A stretch of 7,409 nt of DNA from NCBI GenBank assembly GCA_021805955.1, contig JAJZDO010000454.1, positions 1-7,409 of the forward strand. The letters are read 5' to 3'. This DNA comes from Acidobacteriota bacterium (GTDB taxonomy: Bacteria > Acidobacteriota > Terriglobia > Terriglobales > Acidobacteriaceae). The stretch's first letter is position 1. The number at the start of each line of letters is the position of its first letter. Of the stretch, positions 1 to 7,409 are shown one piece after another. A program made the translations under genes and the position numbers. The notes below the pieces were generated by a model that was not told the origin of the DNA, made no database searches, and saw only the letters and a program-made list of their open reading frames with translations.

Positions 1-2112
<2,112 letters not shown>

Positions 2113-2183
2113 ATGTTCCAAATAAATCTCAATCCTTCCTGCGAGGCTTCCGCGCACCCGCAGATTCCGCACGAAGGTGCAGT

Positions 2184-4172
2184 TTATGTTTCGATGTGGA
2201 AGATATGGGACCGTCCGGCATCCAGTTGGATGAAGTTCTTCGTGCCGGACCAATTGTAGCGGTGGTCCGTCAACAGGTCATGCACGACGAAGGACCGGCC
2301 TGCGCTGACGCCCAGCTCTGCGAGATTCAGATCGACCCAGCCGGCCTGCGTGTCGTGATGATCAAGATTCACCACAACGAGAATGACGTCTTTTTTCCCC
2401 GCGTCGGTCTTGCTGTAGCAGAGGAGGAACGGCTGGTCGGTCGAATGAAAGCGGAGATGGCGATTGCTTTGCAGAGCTGGATGCGTCCTGCGTATTTCAT
2501 TCACGCGAGCAATCAGTGTTTGTAGATTCTGCGGCTCTTCGATGTTCCAGTGGCGCAGTTGATATTTTTCCGAGTTGAGATATTCTTCGCTGCCGGGACG
2601 GACGGCAGTATTTTCGCACAGATCGAAAGCGGGACCGTACATTCCGTAGTTGGACGACAGCGTCGCGGCCAGCACGAAACGGCTGAGGAATGCCGGGCGA
2701 CCTCCCGTTTGCAACTCTTCGTGCAGGATGTCGGGAGTATTCGGCCAGAAGTTCGGGCGGAAAAATTCCACGACTTCCGTCTGCGTCAACTCTTCCAGAT
2801 ACTCCGTCAGATCTTCCTTGGTGTTGCGCCAGGTGAAGTACGTATACGACTGGGTGAAGCCGAGCTTGGCGAGCCGATACATGACCTTGGGCCGCGTGAA
2901 TGCCTCGGCGAGAAAAATTACGTCAGGATGCGCGGCTTTGACTTCAGCGATGGCCCATTGCCAGAAGGGGAATGACTTGGTGTGCGGATTGTCGACGCGG
3001 AAGATGAGAACGCCTTGCTCAATCCAGTAGTCGATGACGCTTTTCAATTCTGTCCACAGAGCGCGCCAGTCTTCGGTTTCAAAGTCCAGCGGATAAATAT
3101 CCTGATATTTTTTGGGAGGATTTTCCGCGTACTGGATGGTTCCATCCGCGCGCTTGCGAAAAAAACTGGGATGCTCGCGCACATAGGGATGGTCGGGCGA
3201 GCATTGATAGGCGAGATCGAGGGCCATTTCCAGGCCATGTTCTTTGGCTTTCGCCATCAGCAATTGAAAATCCTTGAGCGTTCCGAGCTGCGGATGAATG
3301 GCTTTGTGGCCGCCCTCCTCCGAGCCGATCGCCCATGGACTGCCCACATCGTCCGGTTCGGCTTTCTCCGCATTGTTCTTGCCTTTGCGAAACGTATGAC
3401 CGATGGGATGGATAGGCGGGAAATACAGAACGTCGAAGTTCATGGAAGCGATGTAGGGCAACCAGGCTTCACAATCCTTGAAGGTGCCGTGTTTGCCGGG
3501 AGTCGGCGAGCAGGAACGAGGGAAGAGTTCATACCAGGCGGAGAAGCCGGCGTGTTTGCGGTTGACACTGACGATGAGTTCCTTTGCGTAGCGGGTGCTG
3601 AAGGAATGCTCGGCATACTGCTGCATTAAGGTTTCCAGCGTGGGATCGAGCGCGGCAGCGGAGGCGGCCTGCGGGTCGGTGTCATTCAGCCGGACGGAAA
3701 ATTCCTTCAACTTTTTCGCTTCGTCTTTTTTTGCGCGCTTCGCGGCCGCGGAGACAAGGTTCGAGCCCGCCATGCGCTCGACGTGGGTTTCCTGGCCGGC
3801 GTCAATTCGTTTTTTCATCGCGTTGCGCCAGGTCTTGAATGCATCCACCCAGCCTTCGACGGTGTAGCGATACTCGCCCAACTCCGTAACGGTAAACTGT
3901 GCCTGCCAGCGGTCATTGCCGAGGGGCAGCATCGGCGTCACACTCCAGGCTCGGTCTCTGGGGCCGCGATAGAGTAGCTGGGCCGAGATAGCATCGTGGC
4001 CGTCGGCAAAGATATCTGCTTCCACAACGACCGGCTCGCCGATGACGCGCTGGATCGCATAGTCGCCATGGTCGATTTCCGGCTGCACTCCCTCAAGGAC
4101 AACGCGCTTTCTGCCCTCCAATTTTGCTGCGATGGGCGCCGTACTGCCCAGTTTGCTCTCAGTTTTGATCAA
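2184..4172 (-). CDS. glgE: Alpha-1,4-glucan:maltose-1-phosphate maltosyltransferase GlgE
   Basis: Cytoplasmic GH13_3 enzyme (EC 2.4.99.16) that transfers maltosyl units from alpha-maltose 1-phosphate to the non-reducing end of alpha-glucan. The protein is 662 residues, normal for the family. An N-terminal beta domain opens with [13 protein letters not shown]. The catalytic barrel carries [23 protein letters not shown] and [12 protein letters not shown]. The nucleophile is Asp394 in FRVDNPHTK, the acid/base Glu423 in [10 protein letters not shown], and the third acid Asp481 in NTPDILHE; from memory the Streptomyces coelicolor GlgE1 counterparts are D394, E423 and D480. A C-terminal beta domain ends at HIFHIET. 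I chose the TTG at 4172, preceded by AGGGTGAG six bases upstream. A second in-frame TTG at 4205 has AAGGA five bases before it and would add 11 residues, so the start is not settled; both are TTG. The TreS-maltokinase downstream supplies its substrate. Confidence 0.96.
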   Translation of the reverse strand: MIKTESKLGSTAPIAAKLEGRKRVVLEGVQPEIDHGDYAIQRVIGEPVVVEADIFADGHDAISAQLLYRGPRDRAWSVTPMLPLGNDRWQAQFTVTELGEYRYTVEGWVDAFKTWRNAMKKRIDAGQETHVERMAGSNLVSAAAKRAKKDEAKKLKEFSVRLNDTDPQAASAAALDPTLETLMQQYAEHSFSTRYAKELIVSVNRKHAGFSAWYELFPRSCSPTPGKHGTFKDCEAWLPYIASMNFDVLYFPPIHPIGHTFRKGKNNAEKAEPDDVGSPWAIGSEEGGHKAIHPQLGTLKDFQLLMAKAKEHGLEMALDLAYQCSPDHPYVREHPSFFRKRADGTIQYAENPPKKYQDIYPLDFETEDWRALWTELKSVIDYWIEQGVLIFRVDNPHTKSFPFWQWAIAEVKAAHPDVIFLAEAFTRPKVMYRLAKLGFTQSYTYFTWRNTKEDLTEYLEELTQTEVVEFFRPNFWPNTPDILHEELQTGGRPAFLSRFVLAATLSSNYGMYGPAFDLCENTAVRPGSEEYLNSEKYQLRHWNIEEPQNLQTLIARVNEIRRTHPALQSNRHLRFHSTDQPFLLCYSKTDAGKKDVILVVVNLDHHDTQAGWVDLNLAELGVSAGRSFVVHDLLTDHRYNWSGTKNFIQLDAGRSHIFHIET

Positions 4173-4178
4173 AGAAAT

Positions 4179-4186
4179 CTCACCCT
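4179..4186 (-). promoter_or_regulatory. Ribosome binding site favouring the glgE start at 4172
   Basis: Read on the minus strand this is AGGGTGAG, six bases before the TTG at 4172. It is the longer anti-Shine-Dalgarno match of the two candidates. The competing site AAGGA lies five bases before the TTG at 4205, so both starts could be used. Confidence 0.5.
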
Positions 4187-4268
4187 GTAGAAAAATGTGT
4201 TGCAACTGAATCCTTACCTAAGAGAGATGCAAGTTTCGTTGAATCTGTTGGAAAAAAGGTATTCTCGC

Positions 4269-4309
4269 CCCGCGTTACGTGCGATTCGATGAGGGGTGTG
4301 GAACGCGGG
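4269..4309. repeat. 8-bp inverted repeat upstream of glgE
   Basis: The arms CCCGCGTT (4269-4276) and AACGCGGG (4302-4309) match perfectly around a 25-base loop. A further TTCT/AGAA pairing is possible outside after a three-base bulge on one side. On the minus strand a run of six T (4253-4258 region) follows about ten bases after the hairpin. That is too far for an ordinary intrinsic terminator, but it would lie in the glgE leader if transcription started upstream. An operator or chance are equally possible. Confidence 0.3.
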
Positions 4310-4378
4310 AGAAAAAGCAGCACACAGCAGCATGATAATCCAGGGCGTCGCATTCGACGGCGCATAGGCCATTGACGT

Positions 4379-4390
4379 TCTATGCATAGA
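4379..4390. promoter_or_regulatory. Perfect 12-base palindrome, candidate PadR operator
   Basis: TCTATGCATAGA is a perfect palindrome that ends 18 bases before the padR start codon. PadR-family regulators are dimers with winged-helix domains and commonly repress their own promoter through palindromic sites, so position and symmetry fit autoregulation. It overlaps a GATAAT that could be part of a -10 element. The sequence itself is not a known consensus, so the role is inferred. Confidence 0.4.
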
Positions 4391-4408
4391 TAATCTACAG
4401 ACAGAACC

Positions 4409-4738
4409 ATGGCGAAAAAACCAGACTTGTTGCCGGGAACACTGGACATGCTGATCCTGAAGACGCTGACGCGCGCGCCGCTGCATGGCTACGGGATTGC
4501 GCTCTCCATCAAACGATCGTCGGAAAATGTTTTGACGGTGGAGGAAGGCTCGCTCTATCCGGCATTGCAACGGCTGTTGTTGCAGGGTTGGGTGAAAGCG
4601 GAATGGAAGAAGACGGAGATCAATCGCCGGGCGCGCTTTTACACGCTGACGCCGCTGGGGCGGAAACAGCTCGGCATCGCGCTTTCGCAATTTGAGCAAA
4701 TGATTGCGGCCATCGGCCGCGTGCTGCAGGACGCGTAG
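4409..4738 (+). CDS. PadR-family transcriptional regulator, acidobacterial subtype
   Basis: Small DNA-binding regulator of 109 residues, intact. The N-terminal PadR winged helix is clear: LLPGTLDMLILKTL (about 7-20), PLHGYGIA (about 24-31), VEEGSLYPALQRL (about 44-56, the recognition-helix region) and NRRARFYTLTPLGRKQL (about 72-88), followed by a short C-terminal helix for dimerisation. The length and the EEGSLYPAL and NRRAR..Y.LT..GRKQL patterns match the acidobacterial subfamily TIGR03433, which is typically encoded directly before ADOP permeases. Here too a permease start codon follows after nine bases, but that gene is broken, which leaves the regulator without its usual partner. The ATG at 4409 lacks a clear Shine-Dalgarno sequence. 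The palindrome at 4379-4390 is a likely binding site. The ligand is unknown. Confidence 0.93.
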   Translation: MAKKPDLLPGTLDMLILKTLTRAPLHGYGIALSIKRSSENVLTVEEGSLYPALQRLLLQGWVKAEWKKTEINRRARFYTLTPLGRKQLGIALSQFEQMIAAIGRVLQDA

Positions 4739-4742
4739 GAGG
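4737..4742 (+). promoter_or_regulatory. Strong ribosome binding site kept before a dead permease gene
   Basis: AGGAGG overlaps the last two bases of the padR stop codon and lies five bases before the ATG at 4748. This is close to ideal and shows that the permease was once translated from the padR transcript. It now leads into a frame of 33 codons. Confidence 0.7.
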
Positions 4743-4747
4743 TGACG

Positions 4748-5231
4748 ATGGACCGGTTTCGGAGTATCTTCAATAAGCTTCGGCTCCTAAGATCCGACAG
4801 CGCGAGATTGCGGTACGGGGCGCTCTGGGCGCATCGCCTGGGCGATTGATTCGCCAGTTCGTTACGGAGGGTCTGCTGCTGGTCGCTTTGGGCAGCGCAG
4901 TTGGATTGGCGGTGGCCTACGGAACCATCTACATCCTTCAGCGGCTGATTCCCGTCGACATGATGGAGCGGTTGCCGTTTCTCGGTGACCTTGGGCTAAG
5001 CTCCCACGTGAGCCTGACGCCGAAGTCGATGACACGGAGTATCGGTGTGGTGGACGATGTTCACGAGGACGCGTGCTGATGCAGAATATGCTGTTCGGCA
5101 TTCATTTCGGGGACATTTCGACGCTGGCCTCGGTGGTTGTCGTGCTGGCGGTTGCGGCGCTGGTGGCCAGCTACATCCCGGCGCGCAGTGCTGCCTCCGT
5201 GAATCCTGTGGAAGCATTGCGCGCGGAATAA
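4748..5231 (+). pseudogene. Remnant of an acidobacterial FtsX/MacB-type permease (ADOP family)
   Basis: Four pieces of one membrane protein survive in the right order. Piece 1 (4748 to about 4795) reads MDRFRSIFNKLRLL, the usual ADOP N-terminus, then stops at 4847-4849 in its own frame. Piece 2 (from about 4795) is the end of the first FtsX-like domain: RQREIAVRGALGA, then a transmembrane stretch LLLVALGSAVGLAVAY. Piece 3 (about 5000-5079) reads SIGVVDDVHEDAC, typical of the second periplasmic domain, and stops at 5077-5079. Piece 4 (5079-5231) is the C-terminal helix and tail, with ASYIPARSAASVNPVEALRAE and a natural stop. The pieces use three frames. About 480 bases remain of an expected 2400 or more, so several internal deletions must have occurred. 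No ATP-binding subunit is nearby, as is usual for ADOP. Recognition of a decayed FtsX-type permease is firm; the ADOP label rests on the padR neighbour and the N-terminus. Confidence 0.87.
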
Positions 5232-5270
5232 GGAAAGCATCTCGCGGTGACGTAATGCCGGCAATCCAGA

Positions 5271-5311
5271 GATTCTTGAGAGAATCCCAGGTCTCAGCAT
5301 CGAGACCTGGG
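5271..5311. repeat. Tandem hairpins, probable dispersed palindromic repeat
   Basis: Two stems share one base. The first is GATTCT/AGAATC with a TGAG loop (5271-5286). The second is a perfect 10-bp stem, CCCAGGTCTC (5286-5295) and GAGACCTGGG (5302-5311), with a six-base loop. It is followed by GCACCC rather than a T run, so it is not an ordinary intrinsic terminator. From memory, near-identical CCCAGGTCTC..GAGACCTGGGGCACCC units recur between genes in Terriglobia genomes, which would make this a REP-like element. That recollection is unchecked, and only one copy lies in the window. Confidence 0.55.
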
Positions 5312-5321
5312 GCACCCATGG

Positions 5322-5529
5322 TACGACATGCTGGATGAGTACCAGCCGTTTGTGAGCAATCTGCTGAAGTGGAGTATTTCGCAGGTAAGGATTGAGAAGC
5401 TGTTGCGCTATGCGGATCGGCTACATCTACAAACGAGCATTTCCGTGCGCCCAATGGAAACGAAACAGCGCGGCGCGAAATCTCATGCTGGATCGAATGC
5501 TCGCCGTGCCGGAAAAAAAGAAGCCGTAG
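5322..5529 (+). pseudogene. Unrecognised coding fragment with probable frameshift
   Basis: From the end of the repeat one frame reads YDMLDEYQPFVSNLLKWSIS and then VRIEKLLRYADRLHL, an amphipathic, protein-like helical sequence. Around 5435-5470 it turns into poor sequence, while the next frame reads ARNLMLDRMLAVPEKKKP and stops at 5527-5529. A single-base change somewhere in that stretch would join the two into one natural-looking C-terminus. The unshifted frame runs on to 5537. There is no plausible ribosome site before the ATG at 5328, and the fragment abuts the repeat directly, so I read it as the 3' end of a gene cut by the repeat. I do not recognise the family. A genuine small gene of 69 residues (5328-5537) is the alternative. 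Confidence 0.3.
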
Positions 5530-5533
5530 CAGT

Positions 5534-5632
5534 TTAGCTGGCTTCCAGCTTCTTCAATGCATCGGCAATATCTGCTTGTGAGACGATGGAGTTGCGTTCA
5601 AAGACGCTGCGAGTGCGCCGGCCGCCGATTTT
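5534..5632 (-). pseudogene. C-terminal scrap of a tyrosine recombinase (integrase)
   Basis: On the minus strand the last 32 codons of an integrase-like protein survive: KIGGRRTRSVFERN, then SIVSQADIADALKKLEAS and TAA. Many phage-type tyrosine recombinases end in a G.KTRSVFERYNIV..ADI.DA..KLE pattern, where the Tyr after ER is the catalytic residue that attacks DNA. Here that position is Asn14 of the fragment, so the enzyme would be dead even if complete. The catalytic Arg and His boxes and about 300 residues are missing. Upstream (from 5633) the frame runs into the phosphatase end without further similarity. The stop lies four bases from the end of the convergent fragment at 5529. It marks a past integration or a degraded mobile element. 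Confidence 0.62.
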
Positions 5633-5658
5633 ATTACTTACGTTTTCAGCGGTTCCGG

Positions 5659-6459
5659 TCAGGGAAGCGGGTAGAGGCGGCCGCGATACATCGCCATTGC
5701 CTCGATGGAACGGACATGGATCACCTGGGCGGTGGCATTGTCGGAACCATCGACGTCGACGGCATAACTCACCAGTTCGCGTGCCACGGCTTCGACGTCC
5801 TTCTTCTGGGAAACTATGCGGGCAATATCTTCCTGATAGAGGCCCCCGTAGAGCCCATCGGTGCAGAGCACGAGAAGATCGCCGGCCGCGATGGCGACCT
5901 TGCGGGTCTCGACGGTCACAAATAATTCCGGGCCAAGCGAGCGGGTGAGGATATGGCGGCTCTCGGAACGTTCTGCGTCCGCAGCCGAAATAAGTCCGAG
6001 CTTCCGTTGTTCACCGACCACCGTATGATCTTGCGTGAGCGCGGTCGCCTTGCCCTCGCGCACGAGGTAACAGCGGGAATCTCCCACGTGAGCAATGCAT
6101 GCCTCGTCGTAGCGAAGGGCACAGGAGACCACGGTGGTCGCCATGCGTTTTCCACGCCGTTCCGGCTGGAGTCCTTCATCGTGAATCGTTGCGTTGGCGT
6201 CCTGGATCAAGCGCGCCATGAGGCTGGGTAAAGAAGCTCTCTCCGGCGCCTGGGCAAAACCCTGCGCCATGACCTTGACGGCGATCGCGGAGGCAACTTC
6301 GCCGAGATCCATCCCGCCGACGCCGTCGGCCACGGCAAACATCCAGCCGTGGGAGCGGGACTCCTGCCGCGATCTGGGAACGAAGGCCCCCATCGAGTCC
6401 TCGTTATTCCCGCGAATTTTTCCGGGGTCGCTTGCCTGACCAAAAACTACATCCAGCAT
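5659..6459 (-). CDS. PP2C/PPM-family serine/threonine protein phosphatase
   Basis: Cytoplasmic metal-dependent phosphatase that removes phosphate from Ser/Thr, usually opposing Hanks-type kinases. The protein is 266 residues, a complete single domain like bacterial PstP/PrpC catalytic domains, with no membrane segment. Motifs in order: GKIRGNNEDS (13-22), ADGVGG (44-49, metal ligands Asp45 and Gly46), MATTVV (106-111), HVGDSR (124-129), LTQDHT (141-146), LCTDGL (199-203, Asp201) and GSDNAT (238-243, Asp240). All residues of the two-metal centre are present, so it should be active. The start is the ATG at 6459, with AGGG 11 bases upstream. A longer TTG-started frame from 6573 would add 38 residues without family resemblance and would cross a strong hairpin, so I reject it. 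No kinase is in the window. It lies downstream of the permease gene on the same strand, 158 bases away. Confidence 0.94.
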   Translation of the reverse strand: MLDVVFGQASDPGKIRGNNEDSMGAFVPRSRQESRSHGWMFAVADGVGGMDLGEVASAIAVKVMAQGFAQAPERASLPSLMARLIQDANATIHDEGLQPERRGKRMATTVVSCALRYDEACIAHVGDSRCYLVREGKATALTQDHTVVGEQRKLGLISAADAERSESRHILTRSLGPELFVTVETRKVAIAAGDLLVLCTDGLYGGLYQEDIARIVSQKKDVEAVARELVSYAVDVDGSDNATAQVIHVRSIEAMAMYRGRLYPLP

Positions 6460-6537
6460 TCGGATCGCCGCCCTAAGCTTCTTGCTCCGCGAATGATTCC
6501 TCGGGCCTGTGCCTGCAATGCAGACAGACGGGTTTTT

Positions 6538-6571
6538 GCCGCCTGCTCCAGAGTCATCTGAAGCAGACGGC
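6538..6571 (-). repeat. 34-base hairpin between permease and phosphatase genes
   Basis: As minus-strand RNA this folds into a continuous 15-bp stem with the tetraloop UGAC. Arms are GCCGUCUGCUUCAGA (6571-6557) and UCUGGAGCAGGCGGC (6552-6538). Two positions (6567/6542 and 6561/6548) are G-U pairs in that strand but C-A mismatches on the other. It is 46 bases beyond the permease stop and 78 before the phosphatase start. AAAAACC follows instead of a U run, so it is not a standard intrinsic terminator. It may protect the permease mRNA end, or mark processing between the two genes. Confidence 0.55.
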
Positions 6572-6617
6572 AAACTTTATGGCAGTGAATCGTGCGGCTC
6601 AGATTACACGTGCGACA

Positions 6618-7409
6618 TCATTTGATGCTCTCCGCGGAGGCCATCACTTGTCCTTGCTTGGATTGAAGCAGTATGCCCTTGCCCTTGGCCTTCGAGCTGC
6701 GCATGAAATAGAAGGCGCCATACAAGCCCCAGACTGCGGCGATGAGGAGCGCGCCGAGAGGTTCTTTGACTGTGCCATAGCCCATCGTCGGTCCGATCAG
6801 GTAGAACGCCATACATCCCAGGTTGGCCAGCAGGCCAAACGCTGGAATGAGCAGGTGTTTGACAAAGTTGAAGTCCGAACGGCCATGGAAGGCGATGATG
6901 CACAACAGACAACTGAGCGCGTACAGAATGAAGGTGCCGAAGTTGGATGTCAACGTCGCCATCAACAGTGAGTTGGGAAGTGCGGCCATGGTAGCGTGCG
7001 ACATATAGCCAACGCTCGAAAGAATGCCGTGAGGAAGTGCCTGGATGGTTGCATCGGTGGGAGCGGCGGCATCGCCGAAGCAAAGGATAATGGAGAGAAC
7101 CCCGATGACCGCCGTGATGGTGGCCAGCGTCCAGACCGCACGATGCGGCGTGAGGTTCTTGTCGTGAAGCATGCCGAAGTGCTCCGGCGCCTCCGCGTCC
7201 CGGCCCATGGCGTAGGTGACCCGGGCTCCAGTATTCATGCAGGCGAGGGTAGTGCCGATCAGCGCCAGGAAGACGGTGACCGCCTCGGCGAGCATGAAAT
7301 ACTTGCCGTGTCCCTGGCCCAGCAGCGCATCGCCGACAATGATCATCATGTCGCCGATGGGAGCTGCCGAGCCGACCGCGCTTTGCATGGAGTACCCCGA
7401 GCAAGCCCG
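6618..7409 (-). CDS. APC-superfamily amino acid permease, 5' end outside window
   Basis: Inner-membrane transporter, probably for amino acids by cation symport or exchange. Only the last 263 codons are present, and the frame is open to base 7409, so the ATG at 7388 is internal. Visible parts: a hydrophobic helix at about 37-58 of the fragment (FMLAEAVTVFLALIGTTLAC), the conserved loop NTGARVTYAMGRD (59-71) and NLTPHRAVW (85-93), then helices at about 92-112, 154-174, 185-205 and 216-236, ending in a basic tail with KAKGKG. The GAR..YAM.RD loop is characteristic of APC permeases. Full members have about 450-550 residues and 12 helices, so about half is missing. The substrate cannot be told from this half. 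The stop at 6618-6620 is followed by the 34-base hairpin and then the phosphatase gene. Confidence 0.87.
   Translation of the reverse strand, partial: RACSGYSMQSAVGSAAPIGDMMIIVGDALLGQGHGKYFMLAEAVTVFLALIGTTLACMNTGARVTYAMGRDAEAPEHFGMLHDKNLTPHRAVWTLATITAVIGVLSIILCFGDAAAPTDATIQALPHGILSSVGYMSHATMAALPNSLLMATLTSNFGTFILYALSCLLCIIAFHGRSDFNFVKHLLIPAFGLLANLGCMAFYLIGPTMGYGTVKEPLGALLIAAVWGLYGAFYFMRSSKAKGKGILLQSKQGQVMASAESIK

Larger units (their letters stand above)
4173..4408. other. Divergent intergenic region between glgE and padR
   Basis: These 236 bases (203 if glgE starts at 4205) carry the promoters of two divergent genes. I see no convincing coding sequence. Contents are the glgE ribosome binding site (4179-4186), an 8-bp inverted repeat with a 25-base loop (4269-4309), a small CGTCG/CGACG hairpin (4346-4359) and the palindrome before padR (4379-4390). 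GATAAT occurs at 4334 and 4389 and TTGACG at 4372, but none of these pair at normal sigma-70 spacing, so I do not call a promoter. A long minus-strand frame crosses the region (4214-4699) but lies opposite padR and resembles nothing. Confidence 0.6.
5232..5658. other. Gene-poor scar between permease remnant and phosphatase gene
   Basis: No intact gene is visible in these 427 bases. In order it holds two hairpins (5271-5311), an unrecognised plus-strand coding fragment with a probable frameshift (about 5322-5529), a minus-strand integrase C-terminus (5534-5632), and 26 unassigned bases before the phosphatase stop. The mix of repeat, integrase end and eroded coding pieces suggests an old insertion and deletion site. 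Confidence 0.6.

Noticed and set aside
2982..3629. Plus-strand open frame of 215 codons, with other frames opposite glgE
   Set aside because: All are shadows of glgE, whose frame is unbroken and carries clear motifs on the minus strand.
4372..4394. Sigma-70 promoter TTGACG plus GATAAT before padR
   Set aside because: The spacer is only 11 bases, against about 17 expected, so the two boxes cannot form one ordinary promoter.
4214..4699. Minus-strand open frame of 161 codons
   Set aside because: It overlaps padR, an unmistakable family member, and reads as an Arg/Gln-rich shadow sequence.
5286..5311. Intrinsic terminator for the padR transcript
   Set aside because: The stem is strong, but no T run follows on either strand; a repeat element fits better.
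4996..5454. Minus-strand open frame of 152 codons
   Set aside because: It runs opposite the permease remnant and through the palindromic repeat, and the translated sequence is low-complexity Arg/Pro/Ser without a family pattern.
6460..6573. 38-residue N-terminal extension of the phosphatase from a TTG at 6573
   Set aside because: It has no ribosome site, no resemblance to phosphatases, and would contain the strong 34-base hairpin at its very start. The ATG at 6459 places the conserved motifs at the usual distance.
6604..7404. Minus-strand open frame of 266 codons in another frame
   Set aside because: It is a shadow of the amino acid permease: rich in His, Arg and Ser with no membrane helices, while the neighbouring frame shows clear permease features.

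Overview
The window most likely comes from an Acidobacteriota chromosome (Terriglobia-like). The clearest sign is a PadR-type regulator that reads like the acidobacterial PadR subfamily (TIGR03433). It sits 9 bases before the remains of an ABC-type permease of the kind this phylum keeps in large paralogous sets, the acidobacterial duplicated orphan permeases (ADOP, TIGR03434). The assignment rests on family recognition by eye, not on a search.

Positions 1-4172, minus strand: two genes of the GlgE pathway, which builds alpha-glucan from trehalose. glgE is transcribed first (4172-2184). After a 71-base gap comes a treS-maltokinase fusion (from 2112), which leaves the window at base 1. TreS isomerises trehalose to maltose, the maltokinase half makes maltose 1-phosphate, and GlgE transfers maltosyl units from it to glucan. 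All expected catalytic residues of GlgE and TreS are visible.

Positions 4173-5231: a divergent intergenic region holding a 12-base palindrome just before padR, then intact padR (plus strand). After it comes a permease pseudogene reduced to roughly a fifth of normal length. It keeps a strong ribosome binding site, the N-terminal start, part of the first FtsX-like domain, a scrap of the second periplasmic domain and the C-terminal helix, in the correct order but in three reading frames.

Positions 5232-5658: a graveyard between padR and the next real gene. It contains two adjacent hairpins that look like a dispersed palindromic repeat, an unrecognised frameshifted coding fragment, and on the minus strand the last 32 codons of a tyrosine recombinase whose catalytic tyrosine position reads Asn.

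Positions 5659-7409, minus strand: a PP2C/PPM-type serine/threonine phosphatase (all metal-binding residues present), preceded by the 3' part of an APC-superfamily amino acid permease that enters from beyond base 7409. Between them is a 34-base near-palindrome that becomes a fully paired 15-bp hairpin, using two G-U pairs, only in minus-strand RNA.

I found no RNA genes, CRISPR array or intact mobile element. I did not find a clearly undescribed system. The points most worth a second look are the orphaned padR with its eroded permease, the repeat-plus-integrase scar, and the strand-biased hairpin.
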